Notes: generated by a model from the sequence alone, not told the origin. A stretch of 64,000 nt of DNA from Roseburia sp. 1XD42-69 (GCF_003612565.1 NZ_RAZG01000021.1:1-64000), one strand, 5' to 3'. Counted from the stretch's first letter, positions 16,930 through 27,600 are shown. Numbers and translations are program-made.

Positions 16930-18003
16930 TGTTCCCCGGCTTTTTTCCTCTAAAAGCATTTTAGCAATAGTTACAGCCTGAGGGCTTGCCAGATTTTTGT
17001 CGGACAGGAAAAGCTTCTCCTTGGGGGAAGCCTTTCCTGCCAGATCATGGGCTGTTGCCTGGTTTAATCTGTGAAAATGGGAAATCAGGCCCTGGTAATC
17101 TTTGATGTAATCTAAAATGCAGGTGCCCGTTGCCTCATCCTCAAAGCTGCAGGTGGAAATAATCTGCATACAGAGCCGAAGTTCTCCTGTAATATCAGAA
17201 GCTTCCATCAGCACATCCGGACGTTTCCTGTAGCAGTCTAAAAAATACTGCTTCGCCCCTTCATAGTCCCGTGCGGCAAAAAAGGTTCCCAGTTTTTCTT
17301 TTAACTGCCTTGTCTCATATTTTTCCCCGGACATTCCCACCATACATTCACAGGTACTTAGGCCGTTTTTTTGTATCCAAAGGGTTTGTAAAAATTCGGA
17401 TAAAAATCCAAACAGCCGCTTTTGATAACTGTTGTACCCGGTAAAGTCCGTGTCCGTTTTTACCTCAAAAAGAATGTCAAACAGCCACTGGCAATAGTCC
17501 GAAAAAAGTTCCCTTGAGGTGATGAAAATATTCCCAAAATAGGTGTGGGGGCCAGTTACCAGTTTTTGGTATGTTTCATAGTATTCCGGGTATTTTTCCT
17601 GTATCACTCTCGCCGTGGTTTTTAAATCTTTCCCATGGTGGTTTTCCGAAAATCCCTGCTCATAAGAGCAGGTTAAAGTGAGAAGTTTCGTGGTGACAAT
17701 ATCATATTTCTTTAAGATATCCTGAAGTTCATCCTGGGTAAACAGGCGGCCCTTTTCGTTAATGAGGTAACGCCTGTAATGGCACATTCCAATGTAATCC
17801 GCCCTGCAGCGGTTCTTCCAAATCCAGTACATTCCGGTAAGCTCACAAAAATAGGGGTTTTCCTTTGATATGGAATCTCCGGTGTCGTCTCCTAAAAATC
17901 CCAGATTATTGCTAATGGCCCGTCCTACATGCAGCGGGATGTACATGGGGTCATTTGGAGGGGTAAAGGGTTTGTGGGTGATGGTGTATATTTCTATGGA
18001 CAT
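16918..18003 (-). CDS. DUF4422 protein, glycosyltransferase-like
   Basis: A 361-residue cytosolic protein. The first 250 residues match the DUF4422 domain found in capsule and lipopolysaccharide clusters: IEIYTITHKPF, PLHVGRA, GDDTGDSISKENPYFCELTG and YIGMCHYRRYL. The rest is a helical tail with no recognised domain. DUF4422 is regarded as a probable glycosyltransferase, but no activity is proven. No other polysaccharide genes are next to it, so its acceptor is unknown. The 3' end overlaps cysK on the other strand. Confidence 0.75.
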   Translation of the reverse strand: MSIEIYTITHKPFTPPNDPMYIPLHVGRAISNNLGFLGDDTGDSISKENPYFCELTGMYWIWKNRCRADYIGMCHYRRYLINEKGRLFTQDELQDILKKYDIVTTKLLTLTCSYEQGFSENHHGKDLKTTARVIQEKYPEYYETYQKLVTGPHTYFGNIFITSRELFSDYCQWLFDILFEVKTDTDFTGYNSYQKRLFGFLSEFLQTLWIQKNGLSTCECMVGMSGEKYETRQLKEKLGTFFAARDYEGAKQYFLDCYRKRPDVLMEASDITGELRLCMQIISTCSFEDEATGTCILDYIKDYQGLISHFHRLNQATAHDLAGKASPKEKLFLSDKNLASPQAVTIAKMLLEEKSRGTSVK

Positions 18004-18121
18004 AAAAGACCTCTTTCATTTATAAAATATTTTTCTGCTTTTCAGTATACACGTTGTATTTGATTTGTACAAGAATTGTGGGTATAATATATTCAGACTT
18101 ATCCAAAAGCAGGAGGAAAAG

Positions 18122-20155
18122 ATGAGAGAAGAAGCCTATTTGGAATCGGTGTTAGAAGTGCTTCACGAAAAAATTGCCGGGATAGATGCAAAAATGGCGG
18201 GGAACGAAAAAGACATTGAGAGTATGCATCAGTATTTCTGGGAAAACTATAATGAGTTTGACGAGTATGGATACGAGCTTTTTGACAATACCAATGCGGT
18301 GAAGGCAAGACTTAAAGAGCAGGGGGATTATGTGAGGGAGCGGTGCCGTTATGAAAAAATGCTGTACTCCCCTTATTTTGGCAGGGTGGATTTTTGTTAT
18401 GAGGGGGAGGATACCCCGGAGCAGTACTATATCGGCATTGGGAATCTGGCAAAGGGACGGGCGGACAATCCTTACGTTTTCGACTGGCGCGCCCCGGTGT
18501 CCGGGCTGTTTTATGATTATGACTAGGGAAAGGCGAAGTTTACGGCCCCTGCAGGGGTGATGGAAGGGGAAATTACAAAGAAAAAGCAGTATAAGATAAA
18601 AAACGGCCGTCTGGTTTTTGTCCTGGAAAATGAGATGAATATTGATGATGAGATTTTGCAGCAGGCACTGTGGGAACATACAGACGCAAAGCTTAAAAGT
18701 ATTGTTACCACCATTCAGAGAGAGCAAAACAGCATTATCCGGGATAAGAGCCACAGGATTCTTGCGGTCCAGGGGTGCGCCGGGAGCGGGAAAACTTCCG
18801 TGGCGCTCCACAGGATAGCCTATCTCTTGTACCATAACCGGGGGAGCCTAAATGCAACCCAGATATTGATTTTGTCCCCAAATCATATTTTTGCGGATTA
18901 TATATCCAGGATTTTGCCGGAGCTTGGGGAAGAAAATATCTGCGAGATGACCTTGGATGATTTTGCATATAAAAAGCTGCGGCAGTACGGGGAGGCGGAA
19001 GACCGGTATGACGAACTGGAAAAAGTGCTGCACAAAAATGAACCGGAAGAATACTTTCTGGGAAAATCACTCATTCCTTCCACAAAAGAGGCGGAGTATA
19101 AGCAGACAAAAGGCTATATAGAGGAATTAAACGGGTTTGTCCTTGCCCTGGAATGGGAGATTGTGAATATTTCCGATTTTAAATATAAAAAAATGGAGAT
19201 GAAAGAGGAGGAAATCGCAAAGTTCTTTTATGAAAAGATGGCGGATATTCCTATTTTATCCCGGATGAAAAAAATCGGGGAATACCTCATTGATGTTGCG
19301 GAGACCTTAAATGATAAGGACATGGAGGAGGAAGAGCGGCAGGAAGTATTGGCACGGTTTGACGCCATGTATGAGACAAAAAATCTGGCAAAGCTTTACA
19401 ACTTATTTCTGAAGGAATCCAAAAGAGAGCCCATGGACTTAAAAACCGGAATACTGCGGTATGAGGATGTATATCCCATGCTTTATCTTTCTTATGCACT
19501 GTTTGAGCAGAAGCCGGGGCGGGAGGTAAAACATCTTTTGATAGATGAAATGCAGGATTATACTTATCTGCAGTATGTCCTTCTGGAAAAAATGTTCCAC
19601 TGTCCCATGACAATTCTGGGGGATAAGGTGCAGACCATGGCAGGCACTTATCAGGACGTGCTTAAATTTCTGCCAAAGATTTTCGGGAAAGAGGTATATA
19701 CGCTGGAGTTAAAGAAAAGCTACCGTTCCACCACAGAGATTATGGATTTTGCCAATAAGATTCTAGGGGAAAATACTCAGAATGTTTTAAGGCATGGGGA
19801 GGCGCCCTTATCCTTAAAGTGCAGTGGAATAAATGAGATGTATGAAAAGCTTTCGGAAGATTTAAAAAATTTTGGGGAATATGACACCTTAGCTGTGCTC
19901 TGCCTGGACGCAGACAGGGCAAAGGAAGCCTATGACAGGTTAAAAGATACGGAACTTAACGTGCATCTTTTCACCAAGAATTCCATGAAATTTGACAGGG
20001 GGATTTCCGTTATGCCCTTTTATCTGGCAAAGGGGCTGGAATTTGACGGGGTATTTGTGCCGGAGCTTCAGGATTATAAGGAACCCCTGCACAGACAGGC
20101 GCTTTACATTAATGCCACCAGGGCGCTGCATGTGTTAAGGCTGTATACTTTGTAG
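18122..20155 (+). pseudogene. helD: RNA polymerase recycling helicase HelD, interrupted by an in-frame TAG
   Basis: A UvrD-like superfamily 1 ATPase that in Bacillus removes stalled RNA polymerase from DNA. The frame starts at ATG 18122 after AGGAGG, with an N-terminal coiled coil (EVLHEKIAGIDAKMAGNEKD) that in HelD enters the polymerase secondary channel. Walker A is GCAGSGKTSVALHRIAYLL, then LLIDEMQDY (motif II) and the C-terminal QALYINATRALHVL. TAG at 18524-18526, in the well-conserved stretch after PVSGLFYDYD, splits it; the same frame continues with GKAKFTAPAGVMEGEI. Without that one codon the protein would be about 677 residues, near the family length. A second start downstream (18557, GTG or ATG) could give the ATPase part alone. 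Nonsense mutation or sequence error are equally possible. Confidence 0.85.
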
Positions 20156-20204
20156 GCAGTTAGAGCATTTAAATCAATTACAAAGATTAGCGTAAATTTT
20201 TCCC

Positions 20205-20233
20205 TTGCCTTTTCACAATTCCTGTGCTATTAT
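20205..20233 (+). promoter_or_regulatory. Sigma-A promoter of the thiazole operon
   Basis: TTGCCT (20205-20210), 17-base spacer, TATTAT (20228-20233). Transcription should start near 20240, giving a leader of about 130 bases before ATG 20374. Confidence 0.65.
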
Positions 20234-20281
20234 CATTTTTGCAGAAACTTTTAACATAGAAACTTTATACAGCAATTCAGA

Positions 20282-20345
20282 GTGAAACCATAAGGTTCAC
20301 GAAGGGGTACACCACCGCGGGTGTATCTTTTCGTGAACCTTTTTT
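20282..20345 (+). promoter_or_regulatory. Transcription attenuator in the thiSG leader
   Basis: A 22-bp stem (20292-20313 with 20320-20341, three G-U pairs) closes on the loop ACCGCG and is followed by TTTTTT, so it is a strong terminator. Just upstream, GTGAAACC (20282-20289) can pair with GGTTCAC (20294-20300), which is part of the terminator's 5' arm; the two structures exclude each other, as in a riboswitch or other attenuator. The conserved boxes of the TPP riboswitch are absent. The loop plus GGGTGTATCTTTTCGT resembles the 3' half of a T-box, but the tRNA-binding UGGN bulge and a Stem I are missing. Confidence 0.65.
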
Positions 20346-20373
20346 GTTTTGCGGGAAAAAAGGAGGAGCAAGC

Positions 20374-21345
20374 ATGAACATTACATTAAACGGAAAACCC
20401 TGTGACACAAATGCGGGGAACATCATTTCTCTGCTGGAGGAAAAAAACTACCGCCCGGAACTTGTAGCGGTGGAGGTAAATGAGGACATTATTGCAAAAG
20501 AGGGGTATAGGGCATATTCCTTAAAGGAAGGGGATACGGTGGAGATTGTGACGTTTATGGGAGGGGGAGAGGAAAAAGACACCTGGTTTTTGGGGGAGCA
20601 TGAATTTTCTTCCAGATTTATTTTAGGATCAGGGAAATATTCTCTAAAGCTGATTTCAGCGGCGGTGGAGCAGGCCGGGGCACAGATTGTAACTTTGGCC
20701 TTAAGGCGGGCAAACCAGGGGGGGATGGCAAATATTATGGACTACATTCCAAAGGGCGTCACTCTTTTGCCCAATACTTCCGGGGCAAGGAATGCAGATG
20801 AGGCTGTGCGGATTGCAAAGCTTTCGAGGGAGATTGGCTGCGGGAATTTTGTAAAAATAGAGATTATGCGGGATTCCAAATATCTTCTGCCGGACAATCA
20901 GGAGACGGTTCGGGCCACGGAAATTCTCTCTAAAGAGGGATTTGTAGTAATGCCCTATATGTACCCGGATTTGAATGTGGCAAGAGATTTAAAGGATGCG
21001 GGAGCGGCCTGCATCATGCCCCTTGGGGCGCCAATCGGCTCCAACAAAGGGCTTTGCACCAAAGAATTTATCCAGATTCTGATTGATGAGATAGATTTAC
21101 CCATTATTGTGGACGCAGGAATCGGCGCACCCTCCCAGGCCTGTGAGGCTATGGAAATGGGGGCGGCTGCAGTGATGTGCAACACGGCGATAGCCACAGC
21201 GGGAGATATCCCCCTTATGGCGGAGGCCATGAAGCGGGCCATAGAGGCGGGGAGGAAAGCGCACCTTGCCGGGATGGGGAGAGTGCTTTTCAAAGGGGCG
21301 TCCCCTTCTTCTCCCCTCACAGGATTTTTAAGGGAGGAAAATTAA
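20374..21345 (+). CDS. thiG: ThiS-ThiG fusion: sulfur carrier plus thiazole synthase
   Basis: A 323-residue protein with two parts. Residues 1-66 are a ThiS-type ubiquitin-like sulfur carrier ([11 protein letters not shown]...), ending in FMGGG, the place of the Gly-Gly tail. The rest is ThiG, a TIM-barrel thiazole synthase: [38 protein letters not shown] with the imine-forming Lys region, [12 protein letters not shown] and [11 protein letters not shown]. It forms the thiazole phosphate from deoxyxylulose phosphate, dehydroglycine and sulfur. In the fusion the Gly-Gly is internal, so a free thiocarboxylate needs cleavage or another mechanism; no ThiF lies nearby. Start ATG 20374 follows GGAGGA (20362-20367); an in-frame ATG/alternative start at 20344 lies in the terminator. 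First gene of the thiSG-thiH-thiE operon. Confidence 0.9.
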   Translation: MNITLNGKPCDTNAGNIISLLEEKNYRPELVAVEVNEDIIAKEGYRAYSLKEGDTVEIVTFMGGGEEKDTWFLGEHEFSSRFILGSGKYSLKLISAAVEQAGAQIVTLALRRANQGGMANIMDYIPKGVTLLPNTSGARNADEAVRIAKLSREIGCGNFVKIEIMRDSKYLLPDNQETVRATEILSKEGFVVMPYMYPDLNVARDLKDAGAACIMPLGAPIGSNKGLCTKEFIQILIDEIDLPIIVDAGIGAPSQACEAMEMGAAAVMCNTAIATAGDIPLMAEAMKRAIEAGRKAHLAGMGRVLFKGASPSSPLTGFLREEN

Positions 21346-21346
21346 A

Positions 21347-22504
21347 ATGGAAAAAAGGACAGACCATATGGCTTATCAGGAGGGGATGGAACGGATTGAT
21401 ACGGATATCCCCCGGAAAGTGATAAATAGGATGGAAGCCTATGATTATCACGTTTATACGGAAAAAGAGGTAAAGGCGGCGCTGGCAAAGGAAACCTGCG
21501 GAATTGAAGAATTTGAAGCGCTTTTGTCCCCGGCGGCAGAGAGGTTTTTGGAGGAAATTGCACAGAAGGCCAGGGCGGAGACGAGAAAGCATTTTGGCAA
21601 TACCGTGTATATGTTTACTCCTCTTTACATAGCAAATTACTGCCAAAACCATTGTATTTACTGCGGCTTTAACTGCCAGAACAAGATAAGGCGGGCCAGG
21701 TTAAAACCGGAGGAGATAGAGGAGGAAATGGAAAAGATTGCCGCATCGGGCCTTGAAGAGATTTTGATTCTTACAGGGGAGAGCCGAAAAATGTCGGATG
21801 TGGAATATATTGGGGAAGCCTGTAAAACTGCCAGGAAATATTTTAAAGTAATCGGCCTTGAGATTTATCCTGTAAATGCAGAGGAATATGCCTATCTCCA
21901 CAGGTGCGGTGCAGATTACGTCACCGTGTTTCAGGAGACATACGATTCGGACAAATATGAAACGCTGCATCTTTCCGGCCATAAAAGATGCTTTCCCTAC
22001 CGCATCAATGCCCAGGAGAGGGCTATTTTAGGAGGTATGAGAGGGGTGGGCTTCGGGGCCCTTTTGGGTCTTTCCGATTTTCGGAAAGATGCCCTGGCAG
22101 CCGGGTATCACGCCTATCTTCTGCAGCAGAAATACCCCCATGCGGAAATCGCCTTTTCCTGCCCAAGGCTTCGCCCCATTATAGGTAATGACAAAATTAA
22201 TCCCAAAGATGTGCATGAAGCCCAGCTTTTGCAGGTGGTGTGCGCTTACCGGATTTTTATGCCTTTTGCCGGCATCACCATATCCACCCGGGAATGTGAA
22301 AGGGTGCGGGATAACCTGATTGGTATAGCCGCTACGAAAATTTCCGCAGGAGTTTCCGTGGGAATCGGGGAACATTTGGAGGATGAGGGTTCAAAGGGGG
22401 ATAAGCAGTTTGAAATTTCCGACGGAAGGAGCGTGGAGGAGGTGTACCATGCCATTGAGCAGGCAGGGATGCAGCCGGTGATGAGTGATTATGTGTATGT
22501 TTGA
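21347..22504 (+). CDS. thiH: 2-iminoacetate synthase ThiH
   Basis: A 385-residue radical SAM enzyme that cleaves tyrosine to give dehydroglycine (2-iminoacetate) for thiazole formation. The [4Fe-4S] cluster motif CxxxCxxC is in NYCQNHCIYCGFNC, followed by the GGE-like SAM region ILILTGESRKMS. It has the ThiH C-terminal part with GVSVGIGEHLEDEGSKGDKQ, where a second Cys-containing region is poorly developed. It begins one base after the thiSG stop with AGGAGGAAA upstream, so it is in the same operon. Use of ThiH rather than glycine oxidase ThiO fits an anaerobe. Confidence 0.92.
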   Translation: MEKRTDHMAYQEGMERIDTDIPRKVINRMEAYDYHVYTEKEVKAALAKETCGIEEFEALLSPAAERFLEEIAQKARAETRKHFGNTVYMFTPLYIANYCQNHCIYCGFNCQNKIRRARLKPEEIEEEMEKIAASGLEEILILTGESRKMSDVEYIGEACKTARKYFKVIGLEIYPVNAEEYAYLHRCGADYVTVFQETYDSDKYETLHLSGHKRCFPYRINAQERAILGGMRGVGFGALLGLSDFRKDALAAGYHAYLLQQKYPHAEIAFSCPRLRPIIGNDKINPKDVHEAQLLQVVCAYRIFMPFAGITISTRECERVRDNLIGIAATKISAGVSVGIGEHLEDEGSKGDKQFEISDGRSVEEVYHAIEQAGMQPVMSDYVYV

Positions 22505-23063
22505 TGAAAATATCATAGCAATTACAAACAGAAAGCTGGTGCAGGGGGATTTTTTAGGGCAGATAGAAAAAATATATCAGTCGGGGGTGAAAAAATTGAT
22601 ACTCCGGGAAAAAGATTTGCCCCCCGAAGCCTATGTTTCCCTGGCTTTAAAGGTGCAGGAGATTTCTTTGGCATATCATGTACAGCTTATCTGGCATTTC
22701 TTTGTAGAAGAGGCCGCAGAACAGGGGGCAGAATGTATCCATCTGCCTTTGGAGAGGGCTCGCCAATATAAAGATTATTTGAAAAATTTTATAAGCCTGG
22801 GGATTTCCGCCCATTCTATAGAGCAGGTGAAAGAGGCGGAAGCTTTGGGGGCGGACTATGTGACCTTTGGGCATGTGTTTGAAACGGATTGTAAAAAGGG
22901 GCTTGCCCCCAAAGGGATTGAGGCGCTTTGTAAAGTATGCAGGGCCTCAAATATCCCGGTGTATGGACTTGGGGGGATAACCCTGGAAAACAGGAAGGAA
23001 GTAATGGATGCCGGGGCGGCGGGGTATTGTATGATGTCCGGGGTTATGGGGAGTTTTATATAA
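22497..23063 (+). CDS. thiE: Thiamine phosphate synthase ThiE (TenI-like length)
   Basis: A 188-residue TIM-barrel protein that joins the thiazole phosphate and pyrimidine pyrophosphate into thiamine phosphate. Family marks are IAITNRKLV, KLILREKDLPPEAY, GISAHSIEQVKEAEALGADYVTFGHVFET with the conserved His, and PVYGLGGITLEN. It overlaps thiH by eight bases. Start ATG 22497 gives the usual N-terminus; GTG 22485 and ATG 22491 are possible. It is shorter than typical ThiE (about 210), and TenI-like aminase or isomerase paralogs have the same fold, so assignment to ThiE rests on operon context. Confidence 0.82.
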   Translation: MFDENIIAITNRKLVQGDFLGQIEKIYQSGVKKLILREKDLPPEAYVSLALKVQEISLAYHVQLIWHFFVEEAAEQGAECIHLPLERARQYKDYLKNFISLGISAHSIEQVKEAEALGADYVTFGHVFETDCKKGLAPKGIEALCKVCRASNIPVYGLGGITLENRKEVMDAGAAGYCMMSGVMGSFI

Positions 23064-23163
23064 ATTTCGTTTCCCCGCTTTATATATGAAAAATCCCCGC
23101 CCTTAGATTAAAACAGACAAAATCCGGTTAAACTATCAGGTAGAAATCTGAGAGGAGAACAGG

Positions 23164-24507
23164 ATGAAAAAAGAAGATTCCCAGTATCGGAAAATGACAG
23201 AAGAGCCTGTACCAAAGCTGGTGGCGGCATTGGCTGTGCCCACAGTGGTCAGCATGCTCATTACTTCTATATATAATGTAGTTGACACTTATTTTGTGGC
23301 AAAACTTGGAACGGCGGCTTCCGGCGCTATCGGTATCGTCTTTTCTATTATGGCAATGATACAGGCGGTGGGTTTTACCCTGGGGATGGGGGCTGGGAGC
23401 ACCATATCCCGTCTTCTGGGAAAAAAGAAAGAAGAAGAGGCAAAAAAAGTGGCTAGCTCTGCCCTGGCGGCGTCTGTTATTTCGGGAATTATCCTGGCAA
23501 TACTTGCCATTGCCTTTCTGGAAAAACTTATGGTGTTTTTAGGGGCCAGTGAAACCATACTGCCCTACGCCCTTTCTTATGCCAGGATTATACTGTATGC
23601 CTGTCCGGTGATGATGGCGTCTTTTGTATTGAACAATCTTTTGCGGGCGGAGGCAAAAACCAGGTATTCCATGATTGGAATCGGGGTGGGGGGAATACTC
23701 AATGTGGCCCTTGATCCTCTGTTTATTTTTTATTTTCAAATGGGGATAAAAGGAGCTGCTCTCGCCACTGCCCTGGGGCAGGCAGTGGGTTTTTTTGTTC
23801 TCTTGTCCTTTTACTTATTAAAAAAAACAGAACTTTCTTTTTCTTTGAAAAAAATTGCACGGGAACTTTCTATTTATAAGGTGTTTGTGTTAAACGGAAT
23901 GCCTTCCTTTTTCAGGCAGGGGCTTGCCAGTGCGGCGGCAATTGCCTTAAACCGCACGGCAGCGGCAAATGGGGATGCGGCGGTGGCGGCCATGTCCATT
24001 GTGGGAAAAATTTTCATGGTGGTATTCTGCACCCTGATTGGTTTTGGCCAGGGATTCCAGCCGGTGGCAGGGTACAATTACGGGGCCAAGATGCCGGAGA
24101 GGGTAAAACTTGCCTGTAAATTTACCCTTGTTACAGGAACTTTTGGGATGGCGGCCATGGGCTTTGCAGTATTTTTTCTTGCGCCTTGGCTTATGGAGTG
24201 GTTTGGCACCGGAGAAAAGGAAGTAGCGGAAATCGGAGTGCCGGCCCTTCGTATGCAGAGTGCTGCCATGCCTTTTATGCCTCTGGGGATTGTGTGCAAT
24301 ATGGTATTCCAGGCAGTGGGGAAATCTGGAATCAGCACATTTCTGGCAGCCTGCCGACAGGGGGTATTTTTTTTGCCAGCCATCTTTCTTTTTCCAAAAT
24401 TCTTTGGTATAATAGGTATAGAATTGGCACAGCCCATAGCGGATGTGGCGACATTTTTTGTCTGTGTGCCATTTTATATCCATTTTTATAAAAAAATGGG
24501 AAGGTAG
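23164..24507 (+). CDS. MATE family efflux transporter
   Basis: A 447-residue integral membrane protein with 12 hydrophobic segments in two similar halves, the MATE layout. The first half starts with PVPKLVAALAVPTVVSMLIT and YNVVDTYFVAKLG; the second has FCTLIGFGQGFQPVAGYNYGA, the hallmark loop of NorM/DinF-type transporters. It exports drugs or metabolites in exchange for Na+ or H+. RBS GAGAGGAGA is at 23149-23157. It lies 100 bases after thiE on the same strand with no terminator visible, so it may be read through from the thiazole operon, but a functional link is not evident. Confidence 0.9.
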   Translation: MKKEDSQYRKMTEEPVPKLVAALAVPTVVSMLITSIYNVVDTYFVAKLGTAASGAIGIVFSIMAMIQAVGFTLGMGAGSTISRLLGKKKEEEAKKVASSALAASVISGIILAILAIAFLEKLMVFLGASETILPYALSYARIILYACPVMMASFVLNNLLRAEAKTRYSMIGIGVGGILNVALDPLFIFYFQMGIKGAALATALGQAVGFFVLLSFYLLKKTELSFSLKKIARELSIYKVFVLNGMPSFFRQGLASAAAIALNRTAAANGDAAVAAMSIVGKIFMVVFCTLIGFGQGFQPVAGYNYGAKMPERVKLACKFTLVTGTFGMAAMGFAVFFLAPWLMEWFGTGEKEVAEIGVPALRMQSAAMPFMPLGIVCNMVFQAVGKSGISTFLAACRQGVFFLPAIFLFPKFFGIIGIELAQPIADVATFFVCVPFYIHFYKKMGR

Positions 24508-24566
24508 TACTTTGGCACTATTATATTTTGGTGAGATTGATACGATATATATGACATAAGTGTAAC

Positions 24567-24632
24567 CAGGTACGTTTATGCCGCAGCCATGGATGATACC
24601 TGCTTTTCGTGTCGTTAAAGTGGTTTTCCACT
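24567..24632 (+). other. Structured leader upstream of the giant repeat protein
   Basis: In the 166-base gap after the MATE gene, CAGGTA (24567-24572) can pair with TACCTG (24597-24602), and AGTGG-TTTT-CCACT forms a second hairpin (24619-24632). No T-tract follows, so this is not a terminator. I could not match it to a known riboswitch. Confidence 0.3.
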
Positions 24633-24673
24633 AAATGTAGATAGTCTTAAGGAAGGAAAAGGGAGCGATAATT

Positions 24674-27600
24674 ATGTACAAGGACGTTGTGAAGAGAGTG
24701 TTAGCTTGGGTATTAGTCTGCTGTATGATCGGGAGCACCCCGGATTTTAGCCTGTGGGCAGCTTCCACAGGGGGCGGGGGACATTCTTATCAGCTTGAGA
24801 ATGGCGAATTTACGGAAGTGATTGATACCGGCGCCCAGACAGCCACCATCACCAATACCTTTGTGATGGACGGAAATGATGTGAGCGGCATGCATGTGCA
24901 GGAAGTGGGGCTCATTTCATTTGGCGTGAACAATGGAGAGGGCGGAGACCATATCCATGAAGCGGATTATACCCTTACTGTTTCAAGCGGGGGAAAGACA
25001 GCCACGGATTCAGGCAAATATCGGCAGAGTCCAAGCGGCTGGGCTGAGATTCCCGGCACAAATTTGACAGGGGATACCATACAGGCGGGAGCGGGAGATG
25101 AGATCAGTGTTGCATTAACTCTCAAAAATGCCGTGTGGAGGGATAAAAACGGCGGGCAGATATCCGGTAAGGACAATATCTGTTTTCTGGCTGCAAAGCG
25201 CAACGGGGAACAGGGCAGCAGCAGTTCCGATGCGGGGAATCTGGGAGGTAAAGCGGCATGTATCCGTATCAAGACCCAGGAAGCGGCTTCTCAGGAACTG
25301 CCTACAGGAATCCGTTTCGCAGGGGATTCTCCGGAGGCTATAAAAGTTGGGGAACAGGCCGGCTTACAGCTTGTGTTTACTCCCAGTACTGCAGGCCAAA
25401 GAGAGGTAGAATGGACCTCTTCCGATACCAGCGTGGCTTCGGTGAACCAAAACGGACAGGTTAGCGGCGCCGCAGTGGGAAGGGTAACCATCACCGCAAC
25501 TTTAAAGGCTGACCCTAATATTAGCGCATCCCATACACTCCGTGTCTGCAAGGATATGGACAGCAGGGATATTACTGTGAGCAGTATAGCAAATCAGCCT
25601 TATACCGGACTGCCGGCACGGCCTAAGGTAGAGGTTTCGGACGGAAGCACAAAGCTTGTGGAAGGAACACATTTCAATAGTGACTACGACAATAATACCA
25701 ATGCGGGGACGGCAAAAGTTGTTCTTACAGGAGTTTTGGCAAACGGATATCTGGGAACGAAGGAAGTAGAATTTAGAATTGATCCTGCTTCTCTGAACGG
25801 AGTCACATTGGAGGGGCTGGAGAATGTTTCTTATACCCTTCCCACCCAGGATGAAATTGATGATTTCCAGACATCTTCCGGGAATGCTTCAGCAACAGGG
25901 GAAGACGTCCTTCAGGCAAAGATATTAGATGACTTAAAGCATAAAAACATAAAGATTATTTATGCACCATATACTTCACAGGTCAATGAACTTGTGCCGG
26001 AGAAAGATTATACCATTACCGGAAGAAAGCTGAATGTGGCAGGGGCTTCTGCCTATATTGAAATTACCGGACAGGGGAACTATAAGGATGTAAAAAGGAT
26101 TTCCATTCCTATAAAAAAGAGTATCAACGATCCGGATATCAAGGTGACAGATGCATCTTCGTTGTATAATTTCCACTACCGCTATACAGGCAAGGTGATC
26201 GAGCCTAAGATTGTGGTAAAGGACGGGACAACAACTCTGGTAAAAGACAGGGATTATACCGTTGATGGATATTATAATGATGAGACAGGAACTGTTACGG
26301 CTACCGCCGACGCAGGAAATAAGTATGTTATCATTAGAGGTAAAGGCGCCTATGCTTCTGATGATGGTTCGGGCAATCCTGTTAAAATAGCGCAGAAATA
26401 TGACGTATCACCAGTAAATGTTGCCGACAGCGATGTGAAAATAACCGTGCCGAAGCAGGTTTCGGGATTTGATGCCGGCAATATAAAGATGGAAGTGACT
26501 TTTGATGGGAAAGTACTCACAAAGGGAACAGATTATACTGTTACAATAAACGCTACCTTGGATCCTTCTGTATGGGATGTTGTTGTACAGGGCCAGGGGA
26601 ACTTTGCAGGGACAAAAACGGTGCAGGCCAGAGCGGGAATTGATATCGCCTCCATGAATATTGATTTTAAGCATTCCGCCGTGGAGACTAACGGTACGCC
26701 TTATCTGGGCGGAAACGAGGTGAAACCGGAGATTGTTATCACCGATACCGCCGGTACGGAAGTGCCAAAATCAGAATATATTCTGGCATACAGCAATAAC
26801 AAAACAGTTGGAACAGCCAAGATTAAAATCACAGGTGCGGATGAGGGCTCATACGGAGGTATGGCGGAGCTTACATTTCAAATCACACCTGTGGATGTAG
26901 GTTCCTTGACATACGATTATGAGCAGTCTGCGCTCTTTAATGTAAAAATGACTAACGGAGTGTTAGACACTTCTATTAAACCTAGCATCACAGGGAAATA
27001 TTCCGGAAACAGCGAAAGCGGAAAATTTAACTATACCCTGGTTAAGGAGAAAGACTACACTGTTACATATAATAATGACGATCATGCAGGTACGGCGACC
27101 ATCACCGTTACAGGAAATGGAAACTTTACAGGCACGACAGATTTGGAATATACAATTGAAGAAAGAGATTTGAGTCAGCCTCAGCAGGAAACGGGGAATG
27201 TGCTGGAGTTTGGATGCGAGACACCAGTCTATGCGGGGAAACCTCTCACTGTAGCGGATCTTGGCGCATATGTAAAGCACAATGACATTGTATTCTCTGA
27301 AGCTTCCGGTACAGATGCGGCGCTGCAGCAATTCTGCCAGGACAATTTTAAGATTACCATGCAGGGAAGCGGCAATCAGGTAATGGTCTTTTGGGACGCA
27401 AAAGATGGGGGGAACTATACAGGCGGCTACTATACGACAATTGAAGTAATGCCCTGCGATATCAGCGGCAGCAATGTGGTTATTGACCCTGTCAGCGAAG
27501 TAGAATACAGGAAAGATGCGGCGGCAACGCCGGAACCTGTGGTAAAACTTGCAAGCGATCCTTCGATTGTATTGACAAAAGATACGGATTATACTTTGAG

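Noticed and set aside
20292-20341. Genuine T-box leader
   Set aside because: ACCGCGGG is present, but the UGGN bulge and any Stem I with specifier loop are missing; the bases form one long terminator stem instead.
20240-20373. TPP riboswitch before thiSG
   Set aside because: The CUGAGA and GAACCUGAU-type boxes of the THI element are absent; only an attenuator hairpin is present.
24540-24673. c-di-GMP riboswitch before the giant protein
   Set aside because: No GACGCAAAG or matching core; only two simple hairpins.
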